A stretch of DNA of 64,000 nucleotides, taken from contig CALKMA010000002.1 of the NCBI GenBank assembly GCA_937993755.1, forward strand, positions 1-64,000, in the 5' to 3' direction. Below, piece after piece: positions 1-8,317 of this stretch. The stretch comes from HGM13233 sp900762805. GTDB taxonomy: Bacteria; Bacillota; Clostridia; Oscillospirales; Ruminococcaceae. The notes beneath the pieces are model-generated. The model was not told the DNA's origin. It saw only the letters and a program-made list of their open reading frames with translations, and ran no database searches. Both the position numbers and the translations under genes were made by a program. The number at the start of each line of letters is the position of its first letter. The stretch's first letter is position 1.

Positions 1-3
1 TGC

Positions 4-9
4 TATAAT
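4..9 (+). promoter_or_regulatory. -10 box of tRNA-Gly promoter
   Basis: A perfect TATAAT lies 13 bases upstream of the mature tRNA-Gly 5' end, as expected for a sigma-A promoter with a very short leader. The -35 box would lie outside the window. Confidence 0.6.
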
Positions 10-22
10 AATGGAGTTGTTT

Positions 23-96
23 GCGGGTGTAATTCAATGGTAGAATCCCAGCCTTCCAAGCTGGCTACGTGGGTTCGATTCCCATCACCCGCTCCA
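23..96 (+). tRNA. tRNA-Gly (anticodon TCC)
   Basis: A full cloverleaf is visible. The acceptor stem pairs GCGGGTG (23-29) with CACCCGC (86-92), the anticodon stem pairs CCAGC (48-52) with GCTGG (60-64), and the loop CTTCCAA places TCC at 55-57. The T arm contains GTTCGATT. The CCA end is encoded (94-96). This tRNA reads GGA/GGG glycine codons. A -10 box sits just upstream. Confidence 0.97.
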
Positions 97-207
97 GATC
101 GGCACGATGGTTTTGATAAGAAACCATCGTGCTGTTTATTTGATTTAAAATAAACGCAGTAATCTGAGACAATCAATTCGACGAGCCGGAATTTACAGGA
201 GGAAGAG

Positions 208-815
208 ATGAACAAACAAATACCAAAAACAGGTGCGGCAATCGTGACATTAACTGTTTTTCTCTTTGCAATATCTATGATCGTAGATTTTTCATTTGGT
301 TCATACCTCGTATGTATGTTTTTGCCGATAGGCTATATCATGATGGCGGCTGGCTTTCACCATGAAAGCGCAGAGGAACAACGGGTCTCTGCAAATGTAG
401 GAATGATTTTTTCTGCAATATATGCTGTATTGGTTTTCTTGGTATACTTTGCACAGACCACAAGCGTAAGACTGGAGGATCTAAATGAGCAAGCAATAAA
501 GATATTGGATTACCGGAGAGGTGGTCTGTATTTTAATTACGACCTGCTCGGATATGGAATACTGGCTTTATCAACCTTTTTCTCGGTCTTTCTGTCAAAG
601 CGGAAAGTAAATCTGATAAATGGCTGAAATATCTGATGACGCTGCACGGTGTCTTTTTCATTGGCTGCTTTATAATGCCTATGACAGGTGTTTTCACCGG
701 TATGGCAAATGGCGATAACGGAAACGGCGGCACTATCGCACTTCTGTTTTGGTGCGCTTATTTCATTCCGATAGGCATATTGTCGTACAAGCATTTCGGA
801 AAAGAAAAACGATAA
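208..815 (+). pseudogene. Frameshifted uncharacterised multi-pass membrane protein gene
   Basis: The intact reading frame starts at ATG 208 behind a good GGAGGAAGAG ribosome binding site. It encodes 139 residues with about four hydrophobic segments and ends at 627. In another frame, coding continues without a stop from about 583 to TAA 813-815. It gives a hydrophobic continuation ending in ...SYKHFGKEKR, and the join falls at a run of five T (577-581). Adding one T restores a single protein of about 202 residues with six or so membrane segments. So this looks like one gene broken by a one-base homopolymer deletion (true mutation, phase variation or read error). I do not recognise the family, and no function is proposed. 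Confidence 0.7.
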
Positions 816-1323
816 ACTCCGGCTTGACGAACGGATAAGCATGGCTTCGCTTTCACCGCTAAGGTTTCATTTTTATGTGAGTCCCTTGAAGCTCTGTGAA
901 GCTGTATCATTGGTATCAGCTGTTGCCAGATCAGCACGGAAGCTCGAAGCGCTTGTATCAGAGCTTCCGTGCTTTTCTTTTTCTCGCGGGAAGCTTGCTT
1001 GAGAAAGCGCCATGCCTGGTGGGTAAATACTTTGAAACAGAAACAGCAGCTTTCAACCGGGGGCTGCTTTCAGAATGGTATTGCCGCAACCAAACAGCGA
1101 GCGGCATCCGACACACAGATGACGGTAAAGCTGAAGCAAAAAGAGCCTGTCGTTTTGGCGGCTGCGCGCGCTTTTCTCGTTGGAGGGCGATAAAAGACAA
1201 ATCGGGGCTATGCTTGCCTGCGGCGGTAATCGGCTTCTTCATGCACCTTTTTCGGGTATAATGCCGGGCGAGCCGCCGCAAAGCTTCCAAAAAGCAGGGC
1301 GGCGGCTTCCGGTGCCAAAGCGT
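816..1323. other. Gene-free stretch between the broken membrane gene and ktrA
   Basis: I see no convincing coding region here. Reading frames of 70-120 codons exist, but they lack family resemblance and a proper ribosome binding site. The only clear element is the hairpin at 934-985. An isolated TATAAT at 1257 has no partner -35 box. Confidence 0.5.
934..985 (+). terminator. Rho-independent terminator
   Basis: A perfect 12-bp stem (934-945 with 961-972, GCACGGAAGCTC and its complement) has a 15-base loop and is followed by a T-rich tract (ttttctttttct). It could end plus-strand transcripts from the tRNA/membrane-protein region. Confidence 0.72.
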
Positions 1324-1971
1324 TCAGATATGAAAGCACTTTTGCAGCGCACGCAGCTCGCCCAACACAAGCAGCGTGACATCCTTTGTGAGCAGTGTGT
1401 CCGGGGTAACGGCAACATCGATGCGGCCGTTGCGGCGCGTCGCCATAATGTTGATATTATAGGTTTTGCGGACATCAAGCTCACCAATGCTTCTGCCCAG
1501 CCATTTTTCCGGTACCTCAACCTCAAAGATGGCGTGCTGGTCGTCGATCTCGATATAGTCGAGGATGTGGTCGGCCGTGTAGCGCAGCGAGGCCCATTTG
1601 GCAATTTGCTTTTCGGGGTAGATGACCTCATCGGCACCATTGCGCAGCAGGAACTTTGACTGCACATCGCGCTCGGCGCGGGAAATGACCTGCTTGGCGC
1701 CCAGTTCCTTCAACAGCGAGGTGGTTTCGAGCGAATTCTGGAAGCTGTCGCCAATGGTCACAAAGCAGACGTCATAGTTGCTGACACCCAGCGAGCGCAG
1801 AAAATCCGCGTTGGTGCTGTCGCCGATCTGGGCATTGGTGACGTAGGGGAGCAGCTCATTGACACGCTCCTCATCCTCATCGACAGCCATGATCTGGTGC
1901 CCCAGCTGGTTAAGCTGGATGGCCATATGCCTGCCAAAATGTCCGAGTCCTATCAGAAGTATGTTTTTCAT
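1324..1971 (-). CDS. ktrA: Ktr/Trk potassium uptake, regulatory RCK subunit
   Basis: A cytoplasmic gating ring protein of 215 residues that binds nucleotide and controls the potassium channel encoded just upstream. The N-terminal RCK_N Rossmann fold shows the GLGHFG nucleotide loop at residues 8-13 and an acidic residue (D31) at the end of the second strand. An RCK_C domain occupies roughly residues 135-215. The length matches KtrA rather than the double-length E. coli TrkA. The start follows AAGGAGAAAACC, and the gene begins 11 bases after the ktrB stop, so the two form one operon. ADP/ATP or c-di-AMP control is known for the family but not shown by this sequence. Confidence 0.93.
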   Translation of the reverse strand: MKNILLIGLGHFGRHMAIQLNQLGHQIMAVDEDEERVNELLPYVTNAQIGDSTNADFLRSLGVSNYDVCFVTIGDSFQNSLETTSLLKELGAKQVISRAERDVQSKFLLRNGADEVIYPEKQIAKWASLRYTADHILDYIEIDDQHAIFEVEVPEKWLGRSIGELDVRKTYNINIMATRRNGRIDVAVTPDTLLTKDVTLLVLGELRALQKCFHI

Positions 1972-1982
1972 GGTTTTCTCCT

Positions 1983-3320
1983 TTATCCAACATTGATTTT
2001 TTCCATCGGCAGCTTGGCAGGGGTGCGCCCCATGCCGGCAAGCGCCGCGTAGATGAATGTCAGGCCGCCGACGCGGCCGAGAAACATTTCGGCGATGAGA
2101 ATGAGCTGTGACAGCAATCCCAGCTGGGGCGTGATGCCGAGCGTCAGGCCGACGGTTCCGATGGCCGAGGCCGAATCGTAGAGGCAGCTGCTGAGCGGCA
2201 GCCCTTCGGCCGCGCTGATGACAATGCCGCCGAGCAGGAACAGCGACAGATACATGATGAAGATGGTTGCGGCCGAACGGACGGTGTCTGTTTCAATGCG
2301 GCGGCCGAACAGCTGCGCATCCTCACGCCGACGGAAAACGGCTATGGCGTTGGCAAACAGCACGACGAGAGTCGTCACCTTCATGCCGCCGGCGGTCGAG
2401 CCGGGTGCGCCGCCAATCAGCATGAGAATGACCATAAGCGCCTGCGAGGAGCTGCTCATGGAGCCCAGCTCGGCGGTGTTGAAGCCAGCCGTTCGCGGGG
2501 TGACCGACTGGAAGAAGGAAAGCAGCAGCCGCTCGCCGAGCGGATAGCCGGAAAAATCCGCAAAGCAGAAGAAGACAGCCGGCACAACGATGAGAAAGGC
2601 GGTCACGGTCAGGATGACCTTGCTCTGCATCCGATAACGCCGCAGGTGCCAGGTGTGTGTGCAGACATCCTCCCATGTCAGAAAACCGAGACCGCCAAGG
2701 ATGATCAGCAGCATGATGGTGATGCAGATGCCGGGATCGGCGGAATAGGCCGTCAGCGAGGGATAGAGCGCATTGGGCTGCCCAAGAATGTCGAATCCGG
2801 CGTTACAGAAGGCCGATATGGAGTGGAAGACGGCCAGCCATATCCCCTTCAGGCCGAAGTCCCGACAGAAGACCGGCATCATGGCAAGCGCCCCCAGCAG
2901 CTCGATGAGCAGCGTTCCGCGCAGGATAAAGCCGGTCAGCCGGACGATCCCGCCGACGCCGGGGGCGGAGATGGCGTCCTGCATGGTGCTGCGCTGGCGA
3001 AGGGATATGCGCTTTCCTGACAGCAATGCAAAGGCGGCGGCCACCGTTACAACGCCCAGCCCTCCTATTTGGATGAGCAGGAGGATAACGGCCTGTCCGA
3101 ATACCGACCAGTGGCTGCCGGTATCCTGCACGATCAGCCCAGTTACGCAGACGGCCGAGGTCGAGGTGAAAAGAGTCTCATTGAAGGGGGTGACGGTGCG
3201 GTCAGCTGATGCGGCGGGAAGCATCAACAGCAGCGCTCCCAGAAGAATGAGGCCGGCAAAGCCGAGGATGATGATCTGAAAGGACGACAAGCGCCGGCGG
3301 CTGTGTTTTGTTTCTGCCAT
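1983..3320 (-). CDS. ktrB: Ktr/Trk potassium uptake, membrane channel subunit
   Basis: The ion-conducting subunit of the Ktr system (TrkH/KtrB superfamily), 445 residues with many hydrophobic segments forming four pore repeats. Typical selectivity-filter regions are visible, such as TSTSAVCVTGL, FCNAGFD, VTPRTAGFNT and SAIGTVGL. The chosen ATG at 3320 follows GGAGAATCT with good spacing. A reading frame open further upstream to 3428 has no ribosome binding site and a non-conserved start, so I rejected it. The gene is followed directly by ktrA, its regulatory partner. The length fits KtrB (about 445) better than TrkH (about 480). Confidence 0.93.
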   Translation of the reverse strand: MAETKHSRRRLSSFQIIILGFAGLILLGALLLMLPAASADRTVTPFNETLFTSTSAVCVTGLIVQDTGSHWSVFGQAVILLLIQIGGLGVVTVAAAFALLSGKRISLRQRSTMQDAISAPGVGGIVRLTGFILRGTLLIELLGALAMMPVFCRDFGLKGIWLAVFHSISAFCNAGFDILGQPNALYPSLTAYSADPGICITIMLLIILGGLGFLTWEDVCTHTWHLRRYRMQSKVILTVTAFLIVVPAVFFCFADFSGYPLGERLLLSFFQSVTPRTAGFNTAELGSMSSSSQALMVILMLIGGAPGSTAGGMKVTTLVVLFANAIAVFRRREDAQLFGRRIETDTVRSAATIFIMYLSLFLLGGIVISAAEGLPLSSCLYDSASAIGTVGLTLGITPQLGLLSQLILIAEMFLGRVGGLTFIYAALAGMGRTPAKLPMEKINVG

Positions 3321-3397
3321 AGATTCTCCATTTCTGTTTTGTTTATCTTCGTTAATAGTATTCCCGGATCGGAATGGGATTACAGCTGCCCGATGCT

Positions 3398-3700
3398 TCA
3401 CATCGGGGACGATCCTGTTCGCTGGCATGGAATGACTCTTTTATAGTGGTACCTCTGCTTGATAACAGCAGCGGTAATATTCGACTTCTCCTTCAGCAGA
3501 CGGCCGATGCTGCCGGTTTCTTGCGGACTCAAAGCGGGCCTGCGTCCGTGAAGAGAGGTTTGGGTTTTATTAGAGTCAGTTTCATCAAGCTGCTTTTTCA
3601 ATCCGTATACTGTGCTGTGATTGACGGAGAAGCTCTCCGCCGTCTCTTTCACATGATGGATTTCACGGAGCAGCAGTTATCCTGCTTCATGGTGCAACAT
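3398..3700 (-). pseudogene. Fragment of an IS630-like transposase (HTH part only)
   Basis: The minus strand carries an ATG (3700) behind a perfect AAGGAGG with seven-base spacing. It is followed by seven codons and an in-frame TAA (3679-3677). The same frame then continues as a helix-turn-helix stretch (VKETAESFSVNHSTVY, then GRRPALSPQETGSI) that resembles the N-terminal DNA-binding region of IS630-family transposases. Similarity stops after about 70 residues and no DDE catalytic domain follows. This is therefore a dead remnant with both a premature stop and a missing catalytic domain. The IS630 assignment is pattern-based. Confidence 0.6.
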
Positions 3701-3905
3701 TTGAATTGCCTCCTTATTGGCTTAATTTTACACCCTTTGTCAAGTGGGCTCTCTGTTCTGCCGGGCTGCCATATTATTGTGTTAATACGGTCGGAGCGCG
3801 GAGCGGCGGTATGGAGTAAGCCGCATAGCAGATGACATGGCAGCGCCTCCGGCGGCAGCCGATATGGGGGTGCGCCGCGGCTGACTGTGCAGCCGTGCTG
3901 CTCGG

Positions 3906-3934
3906 TTGACATCCGCCGCTCTATCGTTTATAAT
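3906..3934 (+). promoter_or_regulatory. Consensus sigma-A promoter of the ABC transporter pair
   Basis: TTGACA (3906-3911) and TATAAT (3929-3934) are separated by exactly 17 bases, a perfect consensus. It lies about 105 bases upstream of the ATPase start, leaving a leader of roughly 100 bases. Confidence 0.88.
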
Positions 3935-4039
3935 ATATTTGCGCAACAAGCGTTATTTAACAGCGGCGTGCCGCGGCGGCTCATCAGCGGCCGCCCGACA
4001 GGGGCACACGCCGATCCATGTTCAAGGGAGAATGTACTT

Positions 4040-4750
4040 ATGCTTTATATCAGAAACCTCACCAAGACCTACGGTGAAAAGCGGGCGGTCGATGATCTTT
4101 CGCTGCACATTGCGCCGGGGGAGATTTACGGCTTTATCGGCCACAACGGCGCAGGCAAAACGACGACGCTCAAATCGGTGGCCGGCATCCTGCAATTTGA
4201 CACCGGCGAGATCACCATAGGGGGCTTGTCGCTGCATGATGATCCCATCGGCTGCAAAAGGCAGCTGGCCTATATCCCCGACAATCCCGACCTCTATGAC
4301 TATATGACGGGCATCCGGTTTCTTGATTTTGTCGCCGATATTTTCGGCGTCGATACGGCGGTGCGACGTGAACGCATCGAGAAATACGCCGCCCTTTTTG
4401 AGCTGTCGGGCGATCTGTCGCAGCCCATTTCAGCCTATTCCCACGGCATGAAGCAGAAGCTGGCCATTATCGCGGCGTGGCTGCATAACCCCGGCTTGAT
4501 CATCATGGATGAGCCGTTTGTCGGGCTGGATCCCAAGGCGTCGCATCTGCTCAAGGGCATGATGCGCGAGGTCTGCACCAACGGCGGGGCCATCTTCTTC
4601 TCGACCCATGTGCTGGAGGTCGCCGAAAAGCTCTGCGACAAGGTCGCCATTATTAAGAACGGCCGCCTGATCCGCTCCGGCACGATGGAGGAGGTCAAGG
4701 GCGACGACAGCCTTGAGGATGTTTTTCTGGAGCTGGAGGCCGATGAATGA
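4040..4750 (+). CDS. ABC transporter ATP-binding protein
   Basis: A 236-residue ATPase of the ABC-2 exporter type. Walker A is GHNGAGKT (34-41), the signature is the variant YSHGMKQ (133-139), Walker B is LIIMDEP (153-159), and the switch histidine is H190. The variant signature is common in ABC-2 ATPases of Firmicutes. The start at 4040 follows AAGGGAG; an open frame further upstream is not conserved-looking. Its stop overlaps the start of the membrane partner (ATGA), so the two are translationally coupled. The substrate cannot be told from sequence. Confidence 0.92.
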   Translation: MLYIRNLTKTYGEKRAVDDLSLHIAPGEIYGFIGHNGAGKTTTLKSVAGILQFDTGEITIGGLSLHDDPIGCKRQLAYIPDNPDLYDYMTGIRFLDFVADIFGVDTAVRRERIEKYAALFELSGDLSQPISAYSHGMKQKLAIIAAWLHNPGLIIMDEPFVGLDPKASHLLKGMMREVCTNGGAIFFSTHVLEVAEKLCDKVAIIKNGRLIRSGTMEEVKGDDSLEDVFLELEADE

Positions 4751-6357
4751 TGTTCAGGACACTCATGAAAAAACAGCTGCTGGAGCTTGGCAGCGGCTTC
4801 TTCTACGACCAGAAGAAAAAGCGGGCCCGCTCCAAAGCTGGCAGCATCGTTCTGCTGGTGCTGTATGGTCTGCTCGTGTTCGGGCTGATCGGCGGTATGT
4901 TCTTCAGTCTGGCTACCGTGCTGTGCGGCCCGCTGCTTCAGCTGGGCTTTGACTGGCTGTATTTTGCTCTGCTCGGCCTGATCGCCACGCTGCTCGGCGT
5001 GTTCGGCGGCGTTTTCAACACCTTTTCAGGGCTTTATAATGCCCGCGACAACGGTCTGCTGCTTTCGATGCCCATTCCGCCGCGCTATATCCTGCTGTCG
5101 CGGCTGGGCGGCGTCTACATCATGGGGCTGATCTTTTCAGCTGTCGCAACGGTGCCGGCCGCCATTGTTTATTTCCTGCTGCGCGCCTTCAGCCTGCCGC
5201 GCCTGCTGGGAGCGGTGCTGTATGTGCTGGATGTTTCGGTGCTGGTGGCGGCGCTGTCCTGTATTCTCGGCTGGGTGGTGGCCAAGATATCCGCAAAGCT
5301 CAAGAACAAGAGCGCTTTGACAGTTATTGTGTCCCTGCTGTTCGCCGGCGGGTATTATTATGCTTCGGCCAACCTGGGAACAATTATCGAGGCGCTGCTG
5401 GACGACGCGGCCGGGTTTGCCGGCAAGCTGCGGGTGTGGGCGTATCCCTACTATCTGCTGGGACGGGCGGCGGCCGGCGAATGGCTGCCGATGCTGCTGG
5501 CAACGCTGCTGACGGCGGCGCTGTTTGCGGCGGTGTTCTATGTGCTGGCCCGCAGCTTCATCCGCATCTGCACGGCAGGCGGGCAGGCGGCCCGGAAGCC
5601 AATCAAGGCGACGGCCGCGGCCGTCCGCAGCCAGTCGGGTGCGCTGCTGCACCGGGAGCTGCGCCGCTTCTTTTCCAGCCCCAACTATGTCCTCAACTGT
5701 GGGATGGGCCTGTTGTTTATGCCGTTGGCAGCAGCGGCGCTTCTCATCAAAAAAGCCGCGATATCGGAGCTTTTGCTGGCCGTATTCCAGGAAAACACGG
5801 CTTTTCCGGCTCTTCCGGCTGTTCTGGCGGCCGGCGCCGTCTGTATAATGGCAGCCAGCAACGACATGACGGCCCCATCCGTCTCACTGGAGGGCAAAGG
5901 CCTGTGGCTTATACAGTCGCTGCCGGTCGATCCCTGGCTGGCTCTGCGCGCCAAGCTGCATATGCATTGGGTGCTGACGCTCCCGCCGGCACTGGCCGTC
6001 TCGCTGATCGCCGTGCTTGTGCTGCGGCTGAGTGTACCTCAGGCGGTTTTGTCCGTTCTGCTGCCTATCGTCTGCGCCGCGGCTTTTTCCTGCCTCGGCC
6101 TGCTGCTCAACCTCAAGAACCCCAACCTCAACTGGACCAATGAAATGTATCCCGTTAAGCAGAGCGTCAGCGTGTTTGTTACATTATTGGGCGGCTGGCT
6201 CTATGCCGCGGCGCTGATTGGCGGCTATCTGCTGCTGGACGGGCGCATTGCGGGCGAGCTTTATCTGCTACTTTTCCTTATCGTGACGGCGGCTGCGCTG
6301 GCGCTGGAATATGCGTGGCTGAAAAAGAGCGGTACACGGATCTACGCGACGCTGTAA
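4747..6357 (+). CDS. ABC-2 type permease, large (about 536 residues)
   Basis: The membrane partner of the ATPase just upstream. It has 536 residues with about twelve hydrophobic segments, in two groups separated by a more polar stretch around residues 270-300. This resembles the large ABC-2 permeases found beside YSHGM-type ATPases in Clostridia. A basic N-terminus (KKKRAR) precedes the first membrane helix. It starts at the ATGA overlap with the ATPase. Substrate unknown. The neighbourhood (another exporter, no biosynthetic genes) does not point to a specific cargo. Confidence 0.85.
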   Translation: MMFRTLMKKQLLELGSGFFYDQKKKRARSKAGSIVLLVLYGLLVFGLIGGMFFSLATVLCGPLLQLGFDWLYFALLGLIATLLGVFGGVFNTFSGLYNARDNGLLLSMPIPPRYILLSRLGGVYIMGLIFSAVATVPAAIVYFLLRAFSLPRLLGAVLYVLDVSVLVAALSCILGWVVAKISAKLKNKSALTVIVSLLFAGGYYYASANLGTIIEALLDDAAGFAGKLRVWAYPYYLLGRAAAGEWLPMLLATLLTAALFAAVFYVLARSFIRICTAGGQAARKPIKATAAAVRSQSGALLHRELRRFFSSPNYVLNCGMGLLFMPLAAAALLIKKAAISELLLAVFQENTAFPALPAVLAAGAVCIMAASNDMTAPSVSLEGKGLWLIQSLPVDPWLALRAKLHMHWVLTLPPALAVSLIAVLVLRLSVPQAVLSVLLPIVCAAAFSCLGLLLNLKNPNLNWTNEMYPVKQSVSVFVTLLGGWLYAAALIGGYLLLDGRIAGELYLLLFLIVTAAALALEYAWLKKSGTRIYATL

Positions 6358-6410
6358 CGCGCGCCGGCTGACGGCGCGGCAGCGCTGTGCAATCGATCTT
6401 AAAGAGCAGG

Positions 6411-6436
6411 CCCTGTATGCCGATCGGCATACAGGG
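6411..6436. terminator. Perfect palindromic hairpin between convergent genes
   Basis: An 11-bp stem CCCTGTATGCC with loop GATC and its exact complement, extendable by GCAG/CTGC with one mismatch. It sits between the convergent permease and exporter genes, where a bidirectional terminator is expected. There is no real T-run on the plus side and only a short CTTT on the minus side, so termination is an inference. Confidence 0.45.
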
Positions 6437-6538
6437 TCTGCTGTCAGTTCAGGCGGTGAGGGCGGAGGGTAGTTTTGCTTCCGGTCCGTCAAAGACCGCC
6501 GTCTGCTGCCGTTTCAAGCAGCGCGGCGGGGGAGGCGG

Positions 6539-8317
6539 TCATTCTGCGCTGTCCGGGGAAACGAACTGGCTCTTGTACAGCTCTGCATAAAAGCCGCCCT
6601 TTTCAAGCAGCGCCTGATGGTTGCCCTGCTCGATGATGTTCCCGTCGCGCATGACAAGGATGACGTCGGCCCCCTGGATGGTCGAGAGGCGGTGCGCCAC
6701 GATAAAGCTGGTGCGCCCCTCCATCAGGCGGGCAAAGGCCTGCTGGATCTTTTGTTCGGTGCGGGTGTCGATGGAGGAGGTGGCCTCGTCAAGAATCAGC
6801 ATGGGCGGCAGCGCCAGCATGACACGGGCGATGCAGAGCAGCTGCTTCTGCCCCTCGGCCAGCAGGCCGCCGTCCTCTGTGATAACAGTGTCGTACTGCT
6901 GCGGCAGGCGTTTAATGAAGCTGTGAGCGTGGGAGGCCTTGGCAGCCGTGATGATTTCTTCCTCTGTGGCGTCGGGACGGCCCATGCGGATATTGTCGCG
7001 CACGGTGCCGGCGCGCAGCCATGTTTCCTGCAGCACCATGCCGTAGGCGCTGCGCAGCGAGCGGCGTGTCACAGTGCTGATATCCTTTCCGCTGACACGG
7101 ATAATGCCCTCGTCGGCGTCATAAAAACGCATCAGCAGGTTGATGAGCGTTGTTTTGCCGCAGCCGGTCGGCCCGACGATGGCGATGCGCTGACCCGGCT
7201 TGACCGACAGGTTGAAATCCTGTATCAGCTTGCGTTTTTTGTCGTAAGAGAACCAAACGTGGCTCAGCTCGACTGCACCGTCGGGCGGGACGGGCAGCGA
7301 GCCCAGCCCGTCGTCCGGAGCTTCGGGCTGCTCTTCGATCAGCTCGAACACGCGCGCCGCGCAGGCCAAGGCGTTCTGCAGCTCCGTCATGACACCGGAA
7401 ATCTCGTTAAAAGGCTTGGTGTACTGATTAGCATAAGAGAGAAAGCTGGTCAGACTGCCGACGGTGAAGGCGGTGTCGCTGTCGCCTATGCACAGAAGCG
7501 CGCCGCAGAGCATCGCCCCCATATAGACAAGGCTGTTGACAAAGCGTGTAGAGGGATTGGTGAGCGAGGAAAAAAAGATGGCGCGCAGCGAGGCCTTTTC
7601 AAGCCGGCTGTTGATCTCGTCGAAGCGGCGCACGGCGGCGTCAGCCTGCCCAAAGGCCGTGATGACCTTGTGCTGGGCGACTGTCTCGTCGATGAGGGCG
7701 GTCTGTTCGCCCTTGATTTCCGACTGCTTTTTGAACATCGAGTAGGAGCGGCCCGAAATAAAGGCGGCCACAAAGATGGAGACAGGCGTTACCAGCAGCA
7801 CGACGACCGTGACCTTCCAGTTGATATAAAGCATGAAGCCGAGTGTGCCGATGATGGTCAGGATGCCGGAAAAGAGCTGATTGAAGCCAAGCAGCACGCC
7901 CTCGGCAAACTGGTCGGTATCGGCGATGACGCGGCTGACGATCTCGCCGGCCGGGTGGCGGTCGAGATAGGAGAGCGGCAGCACCTGGAGATGGTCGAAG
8001 GCATCGCGCCGGATGCGCGCCACGATGCCGTAGGTCATGTGATTGCTGGAAATATTCATCAGCCACTGGGAAAGAGCGCTGCAGGCGGCGATGACGCCGA
8101 TGCGGAGAAGCAACGGCCCCATGGTGTCGAAATCAACGCGGCCGACTTCAAGGGCACAGTCGATGACGCGCCCGACGAGGATGGGAATATACAGCGTGGC
8201 GATGACGGTAACAGCTGCCAGCAGCAGCGCCAGAACAAAGAAAACGCGGTAAAACCTGAGGTACTTCAGGACCTTGCGGAGCGTGTCGGGAGAATTCTTT
8301 TTCTGCTTCATGATCAT
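6539..8317 (-). CDS. Heterodimeric ABC exporter subunit (MdlB-like), second gene
   Basis: A 592-residue half-exporter with an N-terminal six-helix membrane domain and a C-terminal ATPase. Walker A is GPTGCGKTT and Walker B is LILDEATSS with the catalytic glutamate present. The signature is degenerate, LAEGQ instead of LSGGQ. In asymmetric heterodimers the degenerate signature of one subunit pairs with the degenerate Walker B of the other. That is exactly what the upstream gene offers (LDDS). Its start overlaps the upstream stop (ATGA) behind GGAGG; a second ATG two codons later is possible. Cargo could be a lipid, drug or peptide; none is indicated. Confidence 0.92.
   Translation of the reverse strand: MIMKQKKNSPDTLRKVLKYLRFYRVFFVLALLLAAVTVIATLYIPILVGRVIDCALEVGRVDFDTMGPLLLRIGVIAACSALSQWLMNISSNHMTYGIVARIRRDAFDHLQVLPLSYLDRHPAGEIVSRVIADTDQFAEGVLLGFNQLFSGILTIIGTLGFMLYINWKVTVVVLLVTPVSIFVAAFISGRSYSMFKKQSEIKGEQTALIDETVAQHKVITAFGQADAAVRRFDEINSRLEKASLRAIFFSSLTNPSTRFVNSLVYMGAMLCGALLCIGDSDTAFTVGSLTSFLSYANQYTKPFNEISGVMTELQNALACAARVFELIEEQPEAPDDGLGSLPVPPDGAVELSHVWFSYDKKRKLIQDFNLSVKPGQRIAIVGPTGCGKTTLINLLMRFYDADEGIIRVSGKDISTVTRRSLRSAYGMVLQETWLRAGTVRDNIRMGRPDATEEEIITAAKASHAHSFIKRLPQQYDTVITEDGGLLAEGQKQLLCIARVMLALPPMLILDEATSSIDTRTEQKIQQAFARLMEGRTSFIVAHRLSTIQGADVILVMRDGNIIEQGNHQALLEKGGFYAELYKSQFVSPDSAE

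Noticed and set aside
896..1261. A 121-codon frame upstream of ktrA
   Set aside because: No ribosome binding site, no similarity to any family, and it runs through the terminator hairpin.
1235..1262. TATAAT at 1257-1262 as a plus-strand promoter
   Set aside because: There is no -35 box at the right distance (TTCTTC only) and it would read antisense into ktrA.
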